Shown: positions 7,482 to 14,512 of the stretch, piece after piece
How positions within the stretch are numbered: position 1 is the first letter of the stretch
How the letters are laid out: each line of letters begins with the position of its first letter
Assembly: GCA_023140595.1 (NCBI GenBank)
Contig: JAGLLI010000076.1
Location: 1 to 25,337 of the forward strand
From: Candidatus Parcubacteria bacterium
GTDB taxonomy: Bacteria > Patescibacteriota > Patescibacteriia > Patescibacteriales > UBA12075
Length of the DNA: 25,337 nt
Reading direction: 5' to 3'
Translations under genes and position numbers: made by a program
The notes under the pieces: generated by a model
Database searches by the model: none
Told to the model about the DNA's origin: nothing
Seen by the model: the letters and a program-made list of their open reading frames with translations, nothing else

Positions 7482-7766
7482 TTAAAATAAATTTGAATGC
7501 GAGCTAATTCTTAACAAGAATATCATTAATTCTTGCTTTTCAATTTTATAAATCAATAAAACGTCAGGTCTGGCATGACACTCAAAACAATTTTTAAATT
7601 GTCCTTTTAAACGATGATTTCTATGCTTATCATCTAATTTTTTCCCCAATATTAATAAATTTAATATTTTTTTTAATTCATTGATTGATTTTGGATTTTG
7701 TTTCGCGCATTTTTTTAAATCCTTTTTGAATTGTTTTGAATATTTTAAAATATACATAAAAATCAA
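7482..7766 (-). CDS. YafQ/RelE-type mRNA interferase toxin
   Basis: A 94-residue RelE/ParE-superfamily toxin of the YafQ branch: KQFKKDLKK near the start, HRLKGQFKNCFECHARPDVL in the middle and LLRISSHSNLF at the end, where YafQ proteins end in a similar GSHSDLF. YafQ cleaves mRNA on the ribosome. The conserved final His is present, which suggests an active enzyme. The start chosen is TTG at 7766, because AAGGA lies 9 nt upstream and the start overlaps the antitoxin stop (TTGA). An in-frame ATG at 7757 would remove three residues but lies 18 nt from that site. The partner antitoxin lies directly upstream. The methyltransferase gene follows after 12 bp, so the toxin is not the last gene of its transcript. 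Confidence 0.85.
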   Translation of the reverse strand: MIFMYILKYSKQFKKDLKKCAKQNPKSINELKKILNLLILGKKLDDKHRNHRLKGQFKNCFECHARPDVLLIYKIEKQELMIFLLRISSHSNLF

Positions 7767-8041
7767 GATAAAATATCCTTAATTAAATCATTTGCAGACT
7801 TAAAACTTTTCGTACTGGTTTTCGCTTCAATAATAGCTTGTTTTAATTCCTGGCTTTTTTTAAAAGTAAATCCGTTTTCGTCTTTTATCTCATAGGGCAG
7901 TCCTCCCGTGTTAATGATTTGTTTAAACAGCATTTTTACCGCCGAGCTAATATCCAGTCCTAATTTTTCTAAAATTTTTTGCGCTTCTTTTTTAGTTTTA
8001 GAATCAATTCTTACTTGTATTTGATTATTTGCTTTACTCAT
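7763..8041 (-). CDS. RelB/DinJ-family antitoxin
   Basis: Starting at the ATG at 8041 gives 92 residues beginning MSKANNQIQVRIDSKTKKEA, a ribbon-helix-helix DNA-binding N-terminus, followed by LGLDISSAVKMLFKQIINTG and GLPYEI, the hallmark of the DinJ/RelB family. The C-terminal third would wrap the toxin. It neutralises the YafQ-like protein encoded immediately downstream (stop and start overlap) and probably represses the shared promoter with it. An ATG twelve codons upstream (8077) is in frame, but it overlaps the -10 element of a near-consensus promoter and would not be on the transcript, so the shorter form is preferred. The leader from the predicted start site is about 28 nt with no Shine-Dalgarno sequence. 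Confidence 0.87.
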   Translation of the reverse strand: MSKANNQIQVRIDSKTKKEAQKILEKLGLDISSAVKMLFKQIINTGGLPYEIKDENGFTFKKSQELKQAIIEAKTSTKSFKSANDLIKDILS

Positions 8042-8075
8042 ATTTTTTATTGGCGTTAATTTTGTTATTAATTTC

Positions 8076-8104
8076 ATTGTAATGCAAAATCAATAATTTG
8101 TCAA
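8076..8104 (-). promoter_or_regulatory. Near-consensus promoter of the toxin-antitoxin operon
   Basis: On the - strand, TTGACA (8099-8104), a 17-bp spacer and TACAAT (8076-8081). It is predicted to start transcription near 8069, in front of the antitoxin ATG at 8041. It may drive antitoxin, toxin, methyltransferase, zincin and the DUF4349 gene. Confidence 0.8.
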
Positions 8105-8191
8105 TACAATTAATTTATACATCAATGTATTCACACATAAACCACAAAAAATATAATTTTCCTTACACACAAATTATATAATTTCAAAGCT

Positions 8192-8340
8192 ATCCCGCTT
8201 TACCGCCTAGGCATTAATGCCTAGGCTACGTTTTTTTAATCCCGCTAAAAGCGGGATAATCTCTATCCGCGTTTTTATACATAGCCCGATTCATCGGGCT
8301 TAAAAAATTATCAGATTAGCCCTGGCATTCATGCCTAGGC
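8192..8340. repeat. Cluster of palindromic repeats between recQ and the toxin-antitoxin operon
   Basis: Four palindromic units lie in 150 bp. A perfect 22-bp palindrome at 8205-8226 has the arm GCCTAGGCATT. ATCCCGCT at 8239-8246 pairs with AGCGGGAT at 8250-8257, and a third copy of that arm at 8192-8199 could compete for the same partner across the first palindrome. AGCCCGAT at 8283-8290 pairs with ATCGGGCT at 8293-8300. A degenerate copy of the first palindrome lies at 8319-8340, just after the recQ stop. The repetition suggests REP/MITE-like units. They could also end recQ transcription. No coding potential is seen in the whole spacer 8105-8345. Confidence 0.7.
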
Positions 8341-8345
8341 GTTAT

Positions 8346-10316
8346 TTATTCAGAAATAATCCCCTTATCCTTCAAAAAATCCAAATGCAAGATCACATCA
8401 GCCTCGCTTAAATCTCTTTTTAATGCAATTTCAGAAATTGACAAGCCTTTTTGATGCAAGCTAAGCGTTTCTAATTGTGTGAGTTTTGTGTTTAGTCCGG
8501 ATTTTTTATCAGGACTTGCGGACACAAATTCCGTTTCAATTTTTTTACTGAATTTTTTTGTCGTGTAATTTTTTTGAGACGTTTCGTGTTTGCGCCGGTA
8601 TCCGCCGCCGCTTAAACAAGAGTCGCATTTTCCGCAAGCGTCGGAATCGGCTTCGCCAAAATAATTTAAAATAAATTTTTGCCTGCAGCCAAAAGTATAG
8701 GCGTATTCTTCAATTCTGTCCAATTTTTTATAAGCGCTTCGCAGTTTTTCTTTAAGCGCGCTTGTGTTAATATTCAAGTCTTTAGCATCAACTCTTTTTA
8801 AAATTTTAATTTCCGTTCCCCTAAAAGGCGGTGTATACTCCGCAAAACCATTTTCCACCAATTTTTTTATCAAACGCAAAAGTGTTTCTTTTTTAATATT
8901 GATAATATTGGAAATTTCTTCCAAGTTAAGCTCAGAGCCTTCTAAGAGTTCGTCAGAGAATTTTTTTTCTAAAGCCTCCAAAGCCGCCAGCTGTTTTTTT
9001 GCGCGCGTTCCAATTGAGTCTTTGATAACTTGAAAATTTTGCAAAAATTTTAAATACGAATTATTCTTTTTTTCGCGCGAACGCGCGATATAGCCTTCTT
9101 TTTCCAAAATTTTCAAGCCGGTGCCAATTGCCATGTCAGGCGCGTCATCCAAGAGCATGTCGGATAGCTCTGCATAAGTAATCAAAATCGTGTCAGACTC
9201 ATAAGACAAAAGCAGATTATAAATTTCGCGAATAATATCCGCCGGCGGATTGTCACCTTTGATAAAAAATTCGTGCAAAGCGCGGTCGCGGGAATTAAAA
9301 AGCAATAAGCAGAAACTTTGCTTGTTGTCCCGTCCGGCGCGTCCAGCCTCTTGATAATAAGATTCAATCGTGCCTGGCATATCGTAATGCACCACATATC
9401 TGACATCGCTTTTGTCAATGCCCATGCCAAAAGCATTGGTCGCGATAATAACTTTGATTTTTCCTGATAAAAAATCATCTTGTGTCCATTTGCGATCCTC
9501 GGCATCCATTCCGGCATGGTATCCTGCCGCTTTAATATTATTTTCCAATAAAAATTGCAATAAATTATCAACGCGCGTTCGCGTGCTAACATAAATTATT
9601 CCGCATTCATTTGGCGCTCCAACAATCGCGTCAAGAACAAGCTGGCTTTTTTGCGCTTCTTTTGCCTGAACAACGCCGAATTGCAAATTTGGCCGAGCAA
9701 AGCCTGTAACGACAACCTTAGGATTTTTTAAATCAAGCTGTTTGCTGATATCGTCTTTTACTTCCAAAGTGGCAGTCGCCGTAAGCGCGATTACAGTCGG
9801 ATTGCCTAAAAGCTCAACAGCGTTTTTTATGCGCAAATAAGCAGGACGGAAGTCATGCCCCCATTGGCTGACGCAGTGCGCTTCGTCAATCGCGAACAAG
9901 CTTACTTTTATATCTTTTAAGACGTTAAGAAATTCATGGCTGTAAAAACGTTCCGGCGCTATGTATAAAAGTTTGTAAGCTCCGTTTTTAACCGCGTTTA
10001 AACGTATGGAAGTTTCCGAAGGCGATATTGAAGAATTAATAAAAGTAGCCGGAATACCGATATTTTCCAAGTTATCAACTTGATCTTTCATTAAAGCGAT
10101 TAAAGGCGACACCACCAAAGTAACGCCGTCCAGCACCAGCGCAGGCAATTGAAAGCAAAGCGATTTTCCCCCGCCAGTCGGCATAATAACAAGCGTTGAT
10201 TCTTCTTTTAAAATATTATCGATCACCTGCTCCTGCCCTAAACGAAAACCGTCAAAACCGTAATGCAGTTTCAAAAGCTCCATTATTTCTTGTTTTTTTT
10301 GTTTTGCGTTTGACAT
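8346..10316 (-). CDS. recQ: ATP-dependent DNA helicase RecQ
   Basis: A superfamily 2 3'-to-5' DNA helicase for recombination and fork repair. Counting from the ATG at 10316 (656 residues), the family's Q motif region FRLGQEQVI is followed by Walker A PTGGGKS (K51) and the DEAH box IDEAHCVSQWGHDFRP (D144-H147). TATAT and QEAGRAGRD come from the second RecA fold. The RQC zinc site is CRQKFILNYFG with CGKCDSC. The C-terminus lacks an HRDC domain and instead ends in a helix-turn-helix module (KGLSISEIALKRDLSEADVI), as in many RecQ proteins outside Proteobacteria. A longer in-frame start at 10370 would place the promoter inside the gene and adds residues with no family match. The predicted transcript begins at or next to the ATG, so it is probably leaderless. 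Confidence 0.95.
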   Translation of the reverse strand: MSNAKQKKQEIMELLKLHYGFDGFRLGQEQVIDNILKEESTLVIMPTGGGKSLCFQLPALVLDGVTLVVSPLIALMKDQVDNLENIGIPATFINSSISPSETSIRLNAVKNGAYKLLYIAPERFYSHEFLNVLKDIKVSLFAIDEAHCVSQWGHDFRPAYLRIKNAVELLGNPTVIALTATATLEVKDDISKQLDLKNPKVVVTGFARPNLQFGVVQAKEAQKSQLVLDAIVGAPNECGIIYVSTRTRVDNLLQFLLENNIKAAGYHAGMDAEDRKWTQDDFLSGKIKVIIATNAFGMGIDKSDVRYVVHYDMPGTIESYYQEAGRAGRDNKQSFCLLLFNSRDRALHEFFIKGDNPPADIIREIYNLLLSYESDTILITYAELSDMLLDDAPDMAIGTGLKILEKEGYIARSREKKNNSYLKFLQNFQVIKDSIGTRAKKQLAALEALEKKFSDELLEGSELNLEEISNIINIKKETLLRLIKKLVENGFAEYTPPFRGTEIKILKRVDAKDLNINTSALKEKLRSAYKKLDRIEEYAYTFGCRQKFILNYFGEADSDACGKCDSCLSGGGYRRKHETSQKNYTTKKFSKKIETEFVSASPDKKSGLNTKLTQLETLSLHQKGLSISEIALKRDLSEADVILHLDFLKDKGIISE

Positions 10317-10322
10317 AACTTT

Positions 10323-10351
10323 ATAGTAGCAGACCATTTTTAAACTGGCAA
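10323..10351 (-). promoter_or_regulatory. recQ promoter, leaderless arrangement
   Basis: On the - strand, TTGCCA (10346-10351), 17-bp spacer, TACTAT (10323-10328) with an extended -10 TG. The usual start, about 7 nt downstream, coincides with the A of the recQ ATG at 10316. Confidence 0.65.
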
Positions 10352-10358
10352 TTTTACC

Positions 10359-10387
10359 TTGCCAAAACAAAAAAACAAGGCTAAAAT
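10359..10387 (+). promoter_or_regulatory. Promoter of the O-antigen-ligase-like gene
   Basis: TTGCCA (10359-10364), 17-bp spacer, TAAAAT (10382-10387), predicting a leader of about 11 nt. The -35 box forms an inverted repeat with the -35 box of recQ (TGGCAA, 7-bp gap, TTGCCA), so a single bound protein or polymerase could affect both directions. Confidence 0.6.
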
Positions 10388-10404
10388 AAAAGAAAAATAT
10401 TTAT

Positions 10405-11763
10405 ATGCGCAAAATTACTTTAAAAAAATTAACAGAATACGGTTTGTATTTATTGGTATTTTTACTGCCTTTGCAAACCAGATGGATTATTCGTTCTGGC
10501 AAGTTGAATGGCGGGTATTTTGAATACGGGACAATTAGCCTGTATGCGACAGATATTATTTTGTTAGCGGTTTTATTGTTATTTGTCATTGACTTATTTA
10601 AAAATAAAAAAACCCCAAATTACAAATTACACTCGTCAAACGAGTACAAACAAATTACAAATTTCCTAATTATTCTCGCTGGTCTGGAATTAACCGTTTT
10701 TATTTCCTGCTGTTTTGCCGATAATAAACTAATCGCTTTTTATAAATACGCTTGGTTTCTTTTGGGAATTGGATTTTTCTTGTTAATTGCAAAAGCGAAT
10801 TATAGCCGTTTAAAGTTATTGTCTGGTTTTTTCTTGGGAATTTTTGTTTCCGCGTCTTTGGGAATTTGGCAATTTTTAAACCAAAACAGTTTTGCAAATA
10901 AATGGCTGGGAATTGCCAAACACGACCCATCAGTGTCCGGCGTTTCAGTAGTGGAAGCAATCGGAAATTTGGGATTAGGCGAACGTTGGCTTCGCGCTTA
11001 TGGCACGCTTGATCATCCAAATATGCTTGGGGGCTTGCTCGCAATCGGGGCGATAGCTGCCGTTATTACAATAGCGCGTTTAGCGGAAACAAAAAATACG
11101 AAAATAATCGCAAATTATTCATATATACTTTTTACTTTATACTTTTTACTCTCAACTATAATAGTTGCCTTATTCTTCACTTTCTCCCGCGCGGCATGGC
11201 TTGCTTTTGCTGTCAGTTTATTTGCTATTTTAATTATTACTTTAATAAAAAAAGACCGCTTTAAACAAATACAAATATTAAAAATAATTTTAGTTTCCGG
11301 AATTTTAGCTTTTATTTTATTTACAAATTTTCAAAATTTGGTTTTAACGCGCGTAAAAGGAGAGAGTCGTCTGGAACAAAAATCAAACATTGAAAGACTG
11401 GAATCAAATAAAGCCGCCATTGATATGTTTAGGGATAATTGGCTTATTGGCGTTGGCATGGGTAATTACACAACTGAACTGGCAAAAATAAATCCTGACC
11501 GACCCGCTTATTTTTATCATCCGGCGCATAACGTTTATTTATTAATCGCCGCCGAAATCGGGATATTCGGCATTGCTTTGTTTTTGTATTTAATATTATA
11601 TATCAGCCATTATATATTAAAATCCGGGAAAATTTATAAAATACCGTTAATAATTTCTTTGATTATTTTATTAATTTTTGATCATTGGCTCTGGAGCCTT
11701 CATTTTGGAGTTTTATTTTTATTTTTTATTTTCGGGGTTGCTTGCATTGAAGACAAAAAATAG
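10405..11763 (+). CDS. O-antigen ligase / Wzy-like polytopic membrane protein
   Basis: A 452-residue protein with roughly twelve hydrophobic helices and the family's large extracytoplasmic loop between about residues 310 and 380. Signature pieces are GERWLRAYGTLDHPNMLGG, FTFSRAAWLAF and NWLIGVGMGNYTTELAK, then YFYHPAHNVYLLIAAEIGIFG, whose His-rich end is typical of the WaaL/Wzy superfamily. These enzymes transfer or polymerise undecaprenyl-linked glycans at the outer face of the membrane. Here the likely role is cell-surface polysaccharide assembly, alongside the phosphomannomutase and glycosyltransferase elsewhere in the window. Residues about 71-87, in the hydrophilic loop between early helices, derive from a short repeat insertion. 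The ATG at 10405 lies just after its own promoter. Ligase and polymerase cannot be told apart by sequence. Confidence 0.83.
   Translation: MRKITLKKLTEYGLYLLVFLLPLQTRWIIRSGKLNGGYFEYGTISLYATDIILLAVLLLFVIDLFKNKKTPNYKLHSSNEYKQITNFLIILAGLELTVFISCCFADNKLIAFYKYAWFLLGIGFFLLIAKANYSRLKLLSGFFLGIFVSASLGIWQFLNQNSFANKWLGIAKHDPSVSGVSVVEAIGNLGLGERWLRAYGTLDHPNMLGGLLAIGAIAAVITIARLAETKNTKIIANYSYILFTLYFLLSTIIVALFFTFSRAAWLAFAVSLFAILIITLIKKDRFKQIQILKIILVSGILAFILFTNFQNLVLTRVKGESRLEQKSNIERLESNKAAIDMFRDNWLIGVGMGNYTTELAKINPDRPAYFYHPAHNVYLLIAAEIGIFGIALFLYLILYISHYILKSGKIYKIPLIISLIILLIFDHWLWSLHFGVLFLFFIFGVACIEDKK
10616..10663 (+). repeat. In-frame repeat insertion inside the ligase gene
   Basis: A perfect 13-nt direct repeat CAAATTACAAATT occurs at 10616-10628 and 10651-10663. 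Between the copies lies a hairpin ACTCGT-CAA-ACGAGT (10631-10645). The segment encodes a polar stretch between two membrane helices and does not break the frame. Confidence 0.6.
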
Positions 11764-11783
11764 ATAAAAATATCAAAATTATT

Positions 11784-11813
11784 AAAAAAATACGCGCGAA
11801 TGTGTATTTTTTT
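11784..11813 (+). terminator. Possible terminator of the ligase gene
   Basis: AAAAAAATAC (11784-11793) pairs with GTATTTTTTT (11804-11813), 20 bp after the stop codon. The stem is mostly A-T, so it is weak, but the U-rich 3' arm suits termination. Confidence 0.45.
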
Positions 11814-11927
11814 GTTGTCAAATTTTTATTTAAATATACTAATATAAAATAAAAAACAAGACAAATTTTGACAATAGATATTTATTAAGTATTATAATTA
11901 ATTTTAGTATATTATGTTGTATTAATA

Positions 11928-11957
11928 TTGACAATGGTGACATAAATATGGTAAAAT
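11928..11957 (+). promoter_or_regulatory. Candidate promoter upstream of the structured element and HTH gene
   Basis: TTGACA (11928-11933), 18-bp spacer and TAAAAT (11952-11957) preceded by TGG (extended -10). A second TTGACAAT occurs exactly 60 bp upstream (11868), with TATAAT at 11893-11898 but a long 19-bp spacer. Either would give a long structured leader for the HTH gene at 12190. Confidence 0.5.
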
Positions 11958-11999
11958 TAAATTAGCATTAATTTATGTTATTTAATAGATTTTAAACAC

Positions 12000-12145
12000 C
12001 CGGTTTTCTTGGCAATTTTGTATGATCAATTTCCCCTGAAGTGGAAACATTTCCCCATGCTCCACTTTGCCGTTTAAAATAAACGAGCGATTTCGCCATT
12101 GTTTATTATTAAATAGGCTCTGACTTCTAAGTCCAAGAAAACCGG
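12000..12145 (+). other. Highly structured 146-bp element (candidate leader RNA or MITE)
   Basis: Perfect 13-bp inverted repeats CCGGTTTTCTTGG (12000-12012) and CCAAGAAAACCGG (12133-12145) bound the element. Inside, in order, lie AAGTGGA / TCCACTT (12039-12045 and 12061-12067), CGTTTA-AAA-TAAACG (12071-12085), GCGA-TT-TCGC (12087-12096) and GACTT-CT-AAGTC (12122-12133). This makes a closed multi-branch fold. It lies 43 bp after a promoter and 44 bp before the HTH gene, so a regulatory leader RNA is one reading; a small non-autonomous mobile element with terminal inverted repeats is the other. No target-site duplication is obvious at its edges. Frames crossing it have no family character. The rest of the spacer 11814-12189 is A/T-rich and shows nothing else beyond the promoters. 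Confidence 0.6.
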
Positions 12146-12189
12146 ATGCATGAAATGTATTTTGATTAATTTTTAACACCAATTGAATA

Positions 12190-12366
12190 ATGTTTAACAA
12201 AGGCGATGTATATACAATTAAAGAAGTGGCAAAAATGTTAAAGGTTAACATTCGCACGGTTTACCGCTGGATTAACAGCGGTGATTTGCGCGTGGCAAAA
12301 TTCGGCAGAAAAACCTATCGCGTTTTTGAAGTTGATTTGAATAAATTTGTGAAGAGATATATGTAA
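12190..12366 (+). CDS. Small excisionase/MerR-type helix-turn-helix protein
   Basis: This 58-residue protein is almost entirely one HTH_17 (excisionase-family) DNA-binding domain. TIKEVAKMLKVNIRTVYRWI at residues 9-28 forms the helix-turn-helix, followed by NSGDLRVAKFGRKTYRVFEV (the wing) and a short helix. The ATG at 12190 is the first start after an in-frame TGA at 12184, so the N-terminus is well fixed. Proteins of this size are phage or plasmid excisionases or stand-alone regulators. No integrase lies nearby. It follows a strongly structured leader and is closed by a good terminator, so it forms a single-gene transcript. Its targets are unknown; autoregulation through the upstream inverted repeats is possible but not shown. 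Confidence 0.85.
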   Translation: MFNKGDVYTIKEVAKMLKVNIRTVYRWINSGDLRVAKFGRKTYRVFEVDLNKFVKRYM

Positions 12367-12380
12367 TTAATAAAAAATAA

Positions 12381-12406
12381 AAAAACAGGCGCAAACGCCT
12401 GTTTTT
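12381..12406. terminator. Bidirectional terminator between the HTH gene and phosphomannomutase
   Basis: AAAAACAGGCG (12381-12391), loop CAAA, CGCCTGTTTTT (12396-12406). A perfect 11-bp stem with A and T runs on either side serves the convergent genes. Confidence 0.9.
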
Positions 12407-12426
12407 AATTTTAAAATAATATTTTT

Positions 12427-13773
12427 TTAGTTTCTTATTATTTTTAATATTTCATCTTTTTTTTCTTTCATTAATTCCTTGGTATGAGCTTCCAAATTCA
12501 AGCGTATTTTTGGTTCAGTATTGGACGCGCGAACGTTAAACCACCAGTCATCAAAATCAATACGAACACCATCAAGCTCATTTAAACGTCCGTTTTGATA
12601 TTTTTCTTTTAATTTTACAAATACTGCTGTTTTATCCGTAACTTCGGAATTAATTTCTCCGGAATGAAAATACTTTTTTAAATCTTTTGTTAGCTCAGAT
12701 AATTTTTTTCCGCTTTCGTTAATTAAATTCATTATCATGATGGCTGCGAGACTGGATAATTCCGCTTTGTAATTTTCGTCAAAATAATAATGTCCTGAAA
12801 GTTCGCCGGCAAAAACCGCGCCTTCCGCGCGCATTTGTTTTTTTATTAATGAATGCCCGACACGGCAAAGGTCAACGCGCCCGCCCGCGTTTTCAATATA
12901 TTCCTTAACCGCGTTTGAACTTCTTAAATCTATCAATACTAATCCGCCTGGGTGTTTTTTTAATATTTCTTTAGCAATCATACCGGTAATAAAATCCATT
13001 GGGATAATTTCGCCTTTTTCATCAATAAAACCGACGCGATCAGCATCGCCATCAAAGGCAATGCCTAAATCCGCGCCTGTACCCAAAACTTTTTTTTGCA
13101 ACTCTTCCAAAGTTTGCGCTTTTAGCGGATTGGCTTCATGATTGGGGAAACGTCCGTCAAATTTGTCATATAAATAAATCGGCTCAATAAAATCTTGCAA
13201 CTCATCAAAAACCTTTTTATCAATTATGGCCATGGCATTGGCAAAATCAAAAACTATTTTTAGTTTTTTATCGGTATTAACATTGAAAAATCTTTTTATA
13301 TGATCTAGATATTGCCGCTTAAAATTAAAATTTTCACTAACCGCGCCTTGTTTGTCTGCTTTTGGAAATACGCCGTTTACTGCCAGAGCTTTAATTTCTT
13401 CCATGCCAGAGCCTTCGCCGATCGGAATTGCTTGTTTAAGGCAAAGTTTCATTCCGTTATACTCCGCTGGATTGTGAGAAGCGGTTATTATTACGCCGAC
13501 ATCAACTGCCAATGTGCCGGAAGCATAATAAACCATTGGCGTTGTCGCCATGCCGATTTTTATCACATCAGCGCCTTGATCAATGATTCCTTGAATCATT
13601 TTTTCTTCCAGCCTGTCAGATGAGAGCCGGCAATCTTTGCCGATAACAACATTATCCGCTTTAGTATAACAAATAACGGCTCGCCCGATATTATAAACGG
13701 CTTTTTCATTGATATCATCCGGATAAATTCCGCGAATATCATAGGCTTTAAAAATGCTTGGATTGATTGGCAT
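12427..13773 (-). CDS. manB: Phosphomannomutase / phosphoglucomutase
   Basis: A 448-residue alpha-D-phosphohexomutase of usual length that interconverts mannose- or glucose-6-phosphate and the 1-phosphate, feeding nucleotide-sugar synthesis. Motifs in order: FKAYDIRGIYPDD at the N-terminus, TASHNPAEYNGMK with the phosphoserine S99, the metal-binding loop DGDADR (D241, D243, D245), GELSGHYYF for sugar recognition, and RASNTEPKIRL for phosphate binding. All catalytic positions are present. It lies 13 bp downstream of a DEDDh exonuclease gene on the same strand, so the two are probably co-transcribed, and it ends at a shared terminator. Only a weak purine stretch (AAGAAAAAT) precedes the ATG. 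Mannose versus glucose preference cannot be decided from sequence, so the symbol is tentative. Confidence 0.93.
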   Translation of the reverse strand: MPINPSIFKAYDIRGIYPDDINEKAVYNIGRAVICYTKADNVVIGKDCRLSSDRLEEKMIQGIIDQGADVIKIGMATTPMVYYASGTLAVDVGVIITASHNPAEYNGMKLCLKQAIPIGEGSGMEEIKALAVNGVFPKADKQGAVSENFNFKRQYLDHIKRFFNVNTDKKLKIVFDFANAMAIIDKKVFDELQDFIEPIYLYDKFDGRFPNHEANPLKAQTLEELQKKVLGTGADLGIAFDGDADRVGFIDEKGEIIPMDFITGMIAKEILKKHPGGLVLIDLRSSNAVKEYIENAGGRVDLCRVGHSLIKKQMRAEGAVFAGELSGHYYFDENYKAELSSLAAIMIMNLINESGKKLSELTKDLKKYFHSGEINSEVTDKTAVFVKLKEKYQNGRLNELDGVRIDFDDWWFNVRASNTEPKIRLNLEAHTKELMKEKKDEILKIIRN

Positions 13774-13786
13774 ATATTTTTCTTTT

Positions 13787-14365
13787 TTAAATAATATTTT
13801 TCTTTTTTAATTCAAAAAAACACCGCGCGCAGGCTTTTACGTCTGCCAATGCGTCATGCGCGCCTGAAAAATCTTTAGCAAATAATTTTATGTGCAGTTC
13901 TGTTAACTTGGGCCATTTATAGCCGTTGCCGTTGTTTGCGTGCGGAATTTGGCAATAGTTTGTTGTTGTTTGCATGGTGCAAAATTTTGGAATATTTTCT
14001 AAATTGTTAATAACATCTTTTCTTAAAAATTCCGCGCCGATGATTTTAATATCAAAATTAATATTATGCGCGACCAAAACATTTGAACTGTTTATTGTCC
14101 TGGAAAAATCATTAAGCGCGTTTTGCAAATCCTTTCCTTCTTCCAGCGCTTTCTCAGTTGAGATGCCGTGAACATTGACGGCTTCAATGGGAATTAAAAA
14201 TCCTTCCGGTTTAATTATATAATTTTCACCGCTTAACTCATTGCCTTTATCATCACAAATAAGCCAAGCCAATTGCACAAGCCTTGGCCAGTTATCAGAA
14301 TCCGTAATCGGCGCCTGCCAATTTTTTGGCAATCCGGTTGTTTCTGTGTCAAAAAATAAGTACAT
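13787..14365 (-). CDS. DEDDh 3'-5' exonuclease (DnaQ-like)
   Basis: This 192-residue stand-alone exonuclease has FFDTETTGL with D6 and E8, VLVAHNINFD with D105, and AHDALADVKA with H170 and D175, the complete DEDDh set that binds two metal ions. PKFCTMQTT and the substrate-side segment YKWPKLTELH match the DNA polymerase III epsilon-like exonuclease group. It may proofread or trim single-stranded DNA or RNA ends. It is too short to be a polymerase fusion, and no polymerase gene is adjacent. A possible - strand promoter (TTGCAA at 14435-14440, 17-bp spacer, TAAACT at 14412-14417) lies upstream. The gene is followed after 13 bp by phosphomannomutase; the functional link between them is not evident. 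Confidence 0.88.
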   Translation of the reverse strand: MYLFFDTETTGLPKNWQAPITDSDNWPRLVQLAWLICDDKGNELSGENYIIKPEGFLIPIEAVNVHGISTEKALEEGKDLQNALNDFSRTINSSNVLVAHNINFDIKIIGAEFLRKDVINNLENIPKFCTMQTTTNYCQIPHANNGNGYKWPKLTELHIKLFAKDFSGAHDALADVKACARCFFELKKKNII

Positions 14366-14446
14366 AGATTATTTTTGGTATTAAAAATTAAATGTCTTAT
14401 GCTATTGTAATAGTTTAGCTTATTTTAAATGGGATTGCAACAAAAT

Positions 14447-14475
14447 TTGACACCTAATAAACAAAGCTATATAAT
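14447..14475 (+). promoter_or_regulatory. Perfect-consensus sigma70-type promoter
   Basis: TTGACA (14447-14452), a 17-bp spacer and TATAAT (14470-14475). It precedes the coiled-coil gene at 14513 and gives a leader of about 31 nt without a Shine-Dalgarno sequence. Confidence 0.88.
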
Positions 14476-14512
14476 TATATTATCAAAAAGAAAATAAAAT
14501 TGATTACATAAT

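Noticed and set aside
7482..7757. ATG at 7757 as start of the YafQ-like toxin
   Set aside because: The only Shine-Dalgarno-like AAGGA is 18 nt away from it but 9 nt from the TTG at 7766, which also overlaps the antitoxin stop. The ATG remains a possible alternative.
10317..10370. N-terminal extension of RecQ by 18 residues from an upstream ATG
   Set aside because: It would overlap the recQ -10 and -35 boxes, and the residues have no counterpart in the RecQ family.
11982..12257. A 91-residue frame on the - strand over the structured element
   Set aside because: It crosses the inverted repeats and overlaps the HTH gene, and I see no family character; the open frame is a by-product of the base composition.
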